NCBI RefSeq assembly: GCF_019049855.1
Contig: NZ_JAHLSY010000003.1
Location: 1 to 64,000 of the forward strand
Direction: 5' to 3'
DNA: 64,000 bases
DNA from: Hydrogenophilus thiooxidans
GTDB taxonomy: Bacteria > Pseudomonadota > Gammaproteobacteria > Burkholderiales > Rhodocyclaceae
This document shows, piece after piece, positions 58,839 to 64,000 of the stretch. The notes under the pieces were generated by a model that worked only from the letters and a program-made list of their open reading frames with translations, made no database searches and was not told where the DNA came from. The first letter of the stretch is position 1. Each line of letters starts with the position of its first letter. Position numbers and translations under genes: made by a program.

Positions 58839-59843
58839 ATGCGCCTTACGGTTCTGGGGGCCGGTGCCTGGGGCACGGCACTGGCGATCGCATGGGGACG
58901 ACACCACTCGGTCACCCTCTGGTGTCGGTCACGCGCGTTGGCGCAGGCCATGCAAACCCAGCGCACCAACGAACGCTACCTCGCAGGCCCTGTGCTTCCC
59001 CCCAGCGTGCGTGTCACGGACGAGTGCGCTGCCGCAATCAGCGACGCGGAATTGGTGGTGATCGCCACCCCACTTGCCGGGCTAGCCCAAGCAGTGACCA
59101 CCCTTGCCCAGACCGCACCGCACACCCCCTTCCTTTGGGCGTGCAAAGGAATTTTGCCCGAGACGCAAGAATTGCCGCACGAAATTGCGGAACGCGTCTG
59201 GAGTGAGACTACCTCGTGTGCGATGCCCAACCACGGCGTGCTCACAGGGCCGAGTTTTGCGTTGGAAGTGGCGCAAGGACTTCCCACCGCAGTTGTTTTG
59301 GCCTCACGCGATGCCCAATGGGCCAAAGCGATCATCGATCGGCTCCACCAGCCCCGCTTTCGCCTCTACGCGCACCACGACGTCACCGGTGCCGAAGTGG
59401 GTGGCGCGATCAAAAACGTCATCGCGATTGCCGCAGGGGTCGCCGAAGGGTTGGGGTTTGGGCTCAACACGCGCGCCGCGCTCATCACGCGGGGGCTTGC
59501 CGAAATGGGGCGGCTTGCCGAAGCCCTTGGCGCCGAGCGGGAAACGTTGATGGGCCTTGCCGGCATGGGCGACCTGATTTTGACCTGCACCGGAGGGCTT
59601 TCCCGCAACCGACGGTTGGGGCTGTTACTCGCTAGCGGGGAGTCGCTTTCTGATGCGCTAGCGGCGCTCGGGCACGTCGCAGAAGGGGTACCCACCACGC
59701 AAGCGTGTGTGCAACTCGCGAATACGCTTGGCATCGAAATGCCCATTGCGCAGGCGGTGCATGAAGTGCTCTTTACCCCGGGCAGTTCCGCAGAAGCGGT
59801 GGTTGAAAAACTCCTGGCACGCGATCCAAAATTCGAGTTCTGA
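58839..59843 (+). CDS. gpsA: NAD(P)-dependent glycerol-3-phosphate dehydrogenase
   Basis: This 334-residue cytoplasmic enzyme makes sn-glycerol-3-phosphate for phospholipid synthesis. Marks are the nucleotide-binding VLGAGAWGTALAIAW, the catalytic Lys in GGAIKNVIAIAAG, and LAGMGDLILTCTGGLSRNRR. It converges on trmL across 8 bases. The start is 5 bases after the SH3 gene stop. Confidence 0.96.
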   Translation: MRLTVLGAGAWGTALAIAWGRHHSVTLWCRSRALAQAMQTQRTNERYLAGPVLPPSVRVTDECAAAISDAELVVIATPLAGLAQAVTTLAQTAPHTPFLWACKGILPETQELPHEIAERVWSETTSCAMPNHGVLTGPSFALEVAQGLPTAVVLASRDAQWAKAIIDRLHQPRFRLYAHHDVTGAEVGGAIKNVIAIAAGVAEGLGFGLNTRAALITRGLAEMGRLAEALGAERETLMGLAGMGDLILTCTGGLSRNRRLGLLLASGESLSDALAALGHVAEGVPTTQACVQLANTLGIEMPIAQAVHEVLFTPGSSAEAVVEKLLARDPKFEF

Positions 59844-59851
59844 ACTTCCTG

Positions 59852-60316
59852 TCACGCCCCGCCGACAAACCCGTGCTGCCGCCACGCCTCATAGAGCACC
59901 AACGCGACGGTGTTTGCCAAATTGAGGCTGCGCTGTCCCGGACGCATCGGCACGCGCAACCGGTGGGCTGAAGGGAATTCCGCATGGATCGCTGGCGAAA
60001 CGCCCCGCGATTCCGCGCCAAAGACCAGGACATCTTCGGGCGCAAACGCCACCTGATCGTACCGGGTTTCGCCTTGGGTGGTCAGCAAAAACCAGCGCCC
60101 TACCGTAAGAGCGGCGCGACACGCTGACCAATCGGCGTGGACGCGCATCGTCGCCCATTCGTGGTAATCCAAGCCGGCGCGGCGCAACTGTTTGTCGGAC
60201 AATGTAAAACCCAACGGCCGCACTAGGTGGAGCTGCGCGCCGGTATTGGCGCACAGCCGAATGATATTGCCCGTGTTTTGCGGGATTTCGGGCTCGACGA
60301 GCACGATGTGAAACAC
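59852..60316 (-). CDS. trmL: tRNA (cytidine/uridine-34 2'-O)-methyltransferase
   Basis: This 154-residue SPOUT enzyme methylates the wobble ribose of tRNA-Leu. Signatures are IVLVEPEIPQNTGNIIRLCA, VRPLGFTLSDKQLRRAGLDY, VFGAESRGVSP and the knot-forming SLNLANTVALVLYEAWRQ. It starts immediately after the pqiC stop (adjacent bases), so it may be cotranscribed with the pqi genes even though trmL-comF is the older neighbour pair. Confidence 0.95.
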   Translation of the reverse strand: MFHIVLVEPEIPQNTGNIIRLCANTGAQLHLVRPLGFTLSDKQLRRAGLDYHEWATMRVHADWSACRAALTVGRWFLLTTQGETRYDQVAFAPEDVLVFGAESRGVSPAIHAEFPSAHRLRVPMRPGQRSLNLANTVALVLYEAWRQHGFVGGA

Positions 60317-60955
60317 TTATCGCCCCTCTGGTTCCAGCACACAGACGGAGAGGACTTCGTCGAGTAACGACTGCAACGCCTGTGCGATACCTTCGGGCGT
60401 TGCTTCGGCCTCGGTATGGAAAGCAAACGGCCGCTTCCATACGGTTTGGTTGCCCGCATGCAGCGAACAAGAGCCGTGCGCCAACGCGCCCCCCTTCAGA
60501 TCGGCTTCGTAACGATCGAAAACAAATTGTAGCCGCATATCGGCTCGATTGGCCAGCGCCGACAGGTCGGAAACGAATACGTACGCCGGGTAGCGCACGG
60601 CAAGTCGCGTTCGAAGCGCCTCCTGAACTTCCTCGCCAAACGGCAAAGACCACTGATAGCGGTCATCGATCGTGTATCGCACCGCATCGGCACGAACGGT
60701 CAAAGCACGTCGATCGAGCGCCTGCGGCACCGATACGGCAATCCGGACCACCCGAACGCGCTCGGGCACTGCTTCTGCCGTCGTCACGGGGCTCGTAACA
60801 CCGCTGGCCGGCTGGAGCGTAAACAGGTCGGTCGTTGGCGGCACCGTGCCACACCCCCCCAGAAACCCGGCAACGACCAACGCCCCTATTGAGCGCGCAA
60901 TGCGCGAATATGACGACCCCCAATGCAACACGCTTTCTTCCTTTCTGCTTTTCAC
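60317..60955 (-). CDS. pqiC: PqiC-type auxiliary lipoprotein
   Basis: This 212-residue outer-membrane lipoprotein has a lipobox GFLGGC at about residue 35, followed by TVPPTTDLFTLQP, typical of the ABC-transport auxiliary (DUF330) family. A strand-rich core follows (RVVRIAVSVPQALDRRAL). In E. coli PqiC completes the PqiABC lipid bridge in the outer membrane. The ATG at 60955 overlaps the pqiB stop by ATGA. No lytic or enzymatic motif is present. Confidence 0.85.
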   Translation of the reverse strand: MKSRKEESVLHWGSSYSRIARSIGALVVAGFLGGCGTVPPTTDLFTLQPASGVTSPVTTAEAVPERVRVVRIAVSVPQALDRRALTVRADAVRYTIDDRYQWSLPFGEEVQEALRTRLAVRYPAYVFVSDLSALANRADMRLQFVFDRYEADLKGGALAHGSCSLHAGNQTVWKRPFAFHTEAEATPEGIAQALQSLLDEVLSVCVLEPEGR

Positions 60956-62622
60956 CGTGCCTTGCCGCGAATCAGCGACTCAGGATGGCGCGCAAGCGCT
61001 TCCGCGAGCAGTTCGACTGCTCGGGCTGCGCGCTGCGTCGATTGCAGCACTGCCTGGAGCTGTGCGCGGGGCACACCTTGTTCCCCCCAATCTTCCGCGA
61101 GCGAGGCAGTCAGATTTTCCAAGGTCGCTAGCGTTTCCCGCACTTGGGCCAAAGTGGACATCACCTCTTGGGGCGCGCGTTCCAATCCGGCCAACAATCG
61201 ATCGGTCCGCTGCAGTACCGAACGCAACTGCCGCGGTGCCGAGCGGGGATCTTGGGCGTCGAGAAGCGCGCGCAACCCGTGCGCCGCATCGCGTAGCTCG
61301 GTGACCAGTTCTTTCCATGGGGCATCACGCAAGTCGGTTGCCAACTGGGTCACGGTTCGCGCCACCTCGTCGAACGCCGCGGGCAATGCCGGGAACGTGG
61401 GGTATCCCCCTTCCCAGACCAGCTCAGCCGGGGCTGCGCGGGGGACGAACACCAAGTCGATCATCTTCTGCCCGGTGAGCAGACTCATCGGTTTGGGCTG
61501 CGCCCGCAACCCTTCCTTGACCCATGCAGCAAAAATCGCTTGGACGCGCGCTTCCTCTTTCGGCAAATCGAGGCGCTCCGGCCAGACCTCGATCCAAACC
61601 TCCGGGCTCACCCGTTCCGTGCGTTCGTCGAAACGCGGCAAGACTCCCAACACCTGTCCCACTTCGAAACCCGAGAAGAAGACTGGCGTCCTGGGATAGA
61701 GTCCGCTCACCCCCTCAGGGAGCCGCAAACGAAAGATCAAGCGGAACTCGGGTGCAGGGTTTTCCGCCTCTTGCATGTTGGCGTAGAGCGGAAAAAGATG
61801 CCCTTCTTGCGCCTGCGCCGCGTCACCCCACGGTGGTCGCCAGTCGAACGCAATGCCACCGTGCAAGAGCGCCAAACCCGAAGCCACCTCGGCAACGATT
61901 CCGCGGCCGCCGATTTCGACGCGCGCCGCCTGCTGCACCCAGAATCGACTGCCCACGCGCACCTGTTCGTCGTACGGCGCGCGCACGAATACCGAAACAC
62001 GCAACGTTCCTTCCGGATCCAGTGCCGCACCGACCACTTCCCCAACGGCCAAACCGCGAAAGTAGAGGGGCGTTCCCACCTCGAGCGGCGCGACGGTGCG
62101 CGACGTCAAAACGAAACGTTTCCCGCCACCCTCTGCGGACACCAACGGCGGTTCGTTCAGCCCTTGATAGTGGGATTGCCGCGCACCGTTTTTCCCCGGA
62201 TCGAACGTTATGTACGCTCCCGACAGCAAGGTCTCCAGCCCGGTAACCGCACGCGCCGTCACACGCGGTTTCACCACCCAGAAGCGGGCATCCGCTCGCA
62301 GGTGTCTCGCCACGTCACGGTTGATCGATAGCGTCACGACCACTTGATCGAGCGCTGGATCGAGCGTCACTGCGGTCACCCGACCCACTTCCACCTCTTT
62401 GTAGCGAACGCGCGTCTTACCCGCTTCGATCCCGGCAGCGGTTGGAAAACGAACGGAAACCGTCACTCCCGCGTCACGCCACGCCTGATACCCCACCCAA
62501 AACGCGATCACCAACGCCGTGATCGGCAACAACCAAATCGCCCAGCGCGCGAACCCGGCACCACTCGGCGTCGCAGGCTGAGCTTCCGGCAATTGGGTCA
62601 AAAGATTCTCATGTTCCGTCAA
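60952..62622 (-). CDS. pqiB: PqiB MCE-domain protein
   Basis: This protein of about 556 residues has one N-terminal membrane helix (WAIWLLPITALVIAFWVGYQ) and three MCE modules (repeats beginning near VTVSVRFPTAAGIEAGKTRV, PLYFRGLAVGEVVGAALDPE and FFSGFEVGQVLGVLPRF). A coiled coil to the end forms the periplasmic tube for lipid transfer. No ATG fits; TTG at 62622, overlapping the pqiA stop, is the likeliest start, with CGATT upstream and no strong ribosome binding site, so the exact start is unsure. Confidence 0.88.
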   Translation of the reverse strand: MTEHENLLTQLPEAQPATPSGAGFARWAIWLLPITALVIAFWVGYQAWRDAGVTVSVRFPTAAGIEAGKTRVRYKEVEVGRVTAVTLDPALDQVVVTLSINRDVARHLRADARFWVVKPRVTARAVTGLETLLSGAYITFDPGKNGARQSHYQGLNEPPLVSAEGGGKRFVLTSRTVAPLEVGTPLYFRGLAVGEVVGAALDPEGTLRVSVFVRAPYDEQVRVGSRFWVQQAARVEIGGRGIVAEVASGLALLHGGIAFDWRPPWGDAAQAQEGHLFPLYANMQEAENPAPEFRLIFRLRLPEGVSGLYPRTPVFFSGFEVGQVLGVLPRFDERTERVSPEVWIEVWPERLDLPKEEARVQAIFAAWVKEGLRAQPKPMSLLTGQKMIDLVFVPRAAPAELVWEGGYPTFPALPAAFDEVARTVTQLATDLRDAPWKELVTELRDAAHGLRALLDAQDPRSAPRQLRSVLQRTDRLLAGLERAPQEVMSTLAQVRETLATLENLTASLAEDWGEQGVPRAQLQAVLQSTQRAARAVELLAEALARHPESLIRGKAR

Positions 62623-63244
62623 AATCGGACTCCCACCACAACCACCGGGGTCGAAAACGCTCGGTGGCAACCATCGTGAGCACCACCACCGCGGCAAAAG
62701 CAAGCGTTCCGGCACCCGGTGTAATCGCCGCAATCTCGCCGAACTGCACCCATGCAGCCAAGAGCGCAACGACGAAGACATCGACCATCGACCATCGCCC
62801 CAACCAGGCGATCCACCTCAACCACCGCACCGCGACCGGTTGCCAACGTCGGCGGCGCGTGCCACTCACCCAGAGCACGAACCCCAGGACCACCATCTTC
62901 GCGAACGGGATCAAGACACTGGCCACCAGCACGATCGTGGCCAGCCCCCACGAACCGACCACATAAAGGTGGATCACGCCACCAATGAGCGTACTCGGTT
63001 CCGAACGTCCCAAATTGGCGACCGTCATCACCGGTAACAGGTTCGCCGGAAAGTAGAACGCAAACGCCGCAAGGAGCAGCGCCCAAACCACGCGTCGTTC
63101 TTGCGCGGTCTCTTCAACGCGCGGCAACGTGGCCCCACAGACCGCGCAGCGGCAGCGGTCACGGGTGACCCGGCGGTTGATCGCGCCGCAATGGTCACAG
63201 CGCGCCCACCCCAACATCGTAGCGGTCACGAAACGCGGTGGCAT
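62609..63244 (-). CDS. pqiA: PqiA-type membrane protein, second half of a split PqiA
   Basis: This 211-residue protein starts with a zinc-ribbon-like pair (CDHCGA, CAVCGA) and then has about four membrane helices (ALLLAAFAFYFPANLLPVM and further). It carries the PqiA-domain motif NLLPVMTVANLG. E. coli PqiA is a single protein of two such halves; here the halves are separate genes. The ATG at 63244 overlaps the first pqiA gene by 19 bases and there is an overlap with pqiB at the other end. Confidence 0.85.
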   Translation of the reverse strand: MPPRFVTATMLGWARCDHCGAINRRVTRDRCRCAVCGATLPRVEETAQERRVVWALLLAAFAFYFPANLLPVMTVANLGRSEPSTLIGGVIHLYVVGSWGLATIVLVASVLIPFAKMVVLGFVLWVSGTRRRRWQPVAVRWLRWIAWLGRWSMVDVFVVALLAAWVQFGEIAAITPGAGTLAFAAVVVLTMVATERFRPRWLWWESDFDGT

Positions 63245-63867
63245 GCCAGCCACTCTGCACGGTAGCGATCCCAATCGAAAAGCGCGTGGATCACGGCCAA
63301 CGAAACGGTGAAACCAACGAACGCCCACAGGCTGAGCCCCGGAAGCAGACGCGCCATATCCCCAAGTTTCACCACCGCGACGACCACGCCCAATAGAAAG
63401 ACATCGAGCATCGCCCAGTGGCGGTGCCAGTGGGCATACCGCAACAACAGACGAATTCCGGGAACCGTTCGACGGCGCCACAAGGGAACCAAAAGCCATG
63501 TGTAGGTCAGCAACAACGCAAGCGGCGCAAAGACCGTCGTCACTGAAACGATCGCGGCCAAACCCGTTTCATGCCCCCGCGCAAGCGCCGCAGCCAACGT
63601 CCATAACGTCACCTCGGTAACCTGCCCGAAAAGCTCGAGCTGCGCAAGCGGCTGCACGCCGCTCGCAAACCACAGCACCCACGCAGTGACCACCCACGGC
63701 AGCAACGCGCGAAACGGCACGCCGCTGCGCCAAACAACTGCGCCACAACGCGGACAATAGGCACGCTTACCCCGCAGCGGCTTGGGCAACCGCGTCACCA
63801 GATCACATTCCGGACAGACCACCACGTCAGCGCGCGGCATCGCACCGGTTCGAACAGCCGTTTTCAT
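63226..63867 (-). CDS. pqiA: PqiA-type membrane protein, first half of a split PqiA
   Basis: This 213-residue protein opens with zinc-ribbon pairs (CPECDLVTRLPKPL, CPRCGA), followed by about four membrane helices (ALLPWVVTAWVLWFASGVQP and further). It is the partner of the next gene and precedes pqiB and pqiC. An internal ATG at 63840 (MPRADVV) is the safer start, because TATAAT at 63879-63874 predicts a transcript start right at 63867, which would be leaderless for the first ATG. Confidence 0.83.
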   Translation of the reverse strand: MKTAVRTGAMPRADVVVCPECDLVTRLPKPLRGKRAYCPRCGAVVWRSGVPFRALLPWVVTAWVLWFASGVQPLAQLELFGQVTEVTLWTLAAALARGHETGLAAIVSVTTVFAPLALLLTYTWLLVPLWRRRTVPGIRLLLRYAHWHRHWAMLDVFLLGVVVAVVKLGDMARLLPGLSLWAFVGFTVSLAVIHALFDWDRYRAEWLACHRVS

Positions 63868-63873
63868 CGCGCC

Positions 63874-63879
63874 ATTATA
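63874..63879 (-). promoter_or_regulatory. perfect TATAAT ahead of the pqi genes
   Basis: Reading leftward, TATAAT spans 63879-63874 and overlaps the comF stop codon. The -35 region is weak (a CGTTTC-like hexamer at 17 bases). The predicted start is at about 63867, exactly on the first pqiA ATG. Confidence 0.45.
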
Positions 63880-64000
63880 GCGCGCCGTCCCCAGTGGAAA
63901 CGGGCGCTGCGGTCCGCGCAGCGACCAAGAAATGGACTGCGTTCGCTCCGGCTGCCCGCAATGCTTCGCTGGCGGCGGCAAGCGTCGCCCCGGTGGTCAT
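63875..64000 (-). CDS. comF: ComF-family phosphoribosyltransferase-like protein, C-terminal end only
   Basis: The gene runs off the right edge of the window. The visible 41 residues start MTTGATLAAASEALRAAGAN, the end of the PRPP-loop motif of ComF, and finish VSTGDGAL before TAA. Its place beyond trmL and gpsA agrees with the usual comF-trmL-gpsA neighbourhood. The pqi cluster lies between comF and trmL. The frame is too short to recognise on length alone; the TTGAT motif decides it. Confidence 0.75.
   Translation of the reverse strand: MTTGATLAAASEALRAAGANAVHFLVAARTAAPVSTGDGAL

Overview
The window is a stretch of high-GC bacterial chromosome, densely packed with housekeeping genes that often overlap by ATGA. 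The gene orders (lptD-surA-pdxA-rsmA opposite amgK-murU, dusB-fis-purH-purD-hemF, ffh opposite a ccsA-type gene, pilBCD, gpmA-envC-ctpA-moeB, secB-gpsA-trmL-comF) are those of Betaproteobacteria. The protein style and the exosortase-A type genes suggest Hydrogenophilaceae (Hydrogenophilus or a relative). That placement is an inference from gene order and residue style, not a database result.

Layout. Positions 1-2440 are a worn accessory edge. They hold a possible broken membrane gene, an ISAs1-type element shrunk to about 563 bp but still with matching terminal inverted repeats, a coiled-coil membrane protein built from in-frame tandem repeats, and a deleted, frameshifted IS481-type transposase. 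Positions 2401-12600 carry a small membrane protein, an MFS transporter, hydrolases, oligopeptidase A, exonuclease III, an Old Yellow Enzyme, an apparently orphan TaqI-like adenine methyltransferase, RmuC and a DUF2892 protein with a good promoter. Positions 12601-21033 are the envelope region: rsmA, pdxA, a one-parvulin surA and lptD leftward; amgK, murU and pepP rightward, from overlapping promoters. Positions 21073-26294 hold dusB-fis and purH-purD-hemF.

Positions 26272-30626 contain two HDOD paralogues (the first broken at a run of eight T) and an EAL-CBS-GGDEF protein, a likely signalling group. Positions 30583-33552 hold a molybdopterin-binding-domain protein, an EI24/CysZ-like membrane protein and ffh. 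Positions 33583-39540 run ccsA-like, corB-like, pilB, pilC, pilD. Next come fmdB-type, aspS, a pseudo-receiver/TPR protein and argB. Positions 44262-47494 are an acyl carrier protein, an AMP-dependent acyl ligase and a PLP decarboxylase of the type linked to exosortase-A/PEP-CTERM loci, with no exosortase in the window. Positions 47505-51811 carry terC, glyA, nrdR, ribD and a CbiX-type chelatase.

The right part is leftward moeB, an unrecognised 148-aa protein, ctpA, envC and gpmA. It then runs rightward through an ArsR regulator with BigR/SqrR-like cysteines, a membrane rhodanese, grxC, secB, an SH3 protein and gpsA. Last come leftward trmL and a pqiA-pqiA-pqiB-pqiC lipid-transport cluster, then the end of comF at the window edge. 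No rRNA, complete tRNA, CRISPR array or intact transposon was found.
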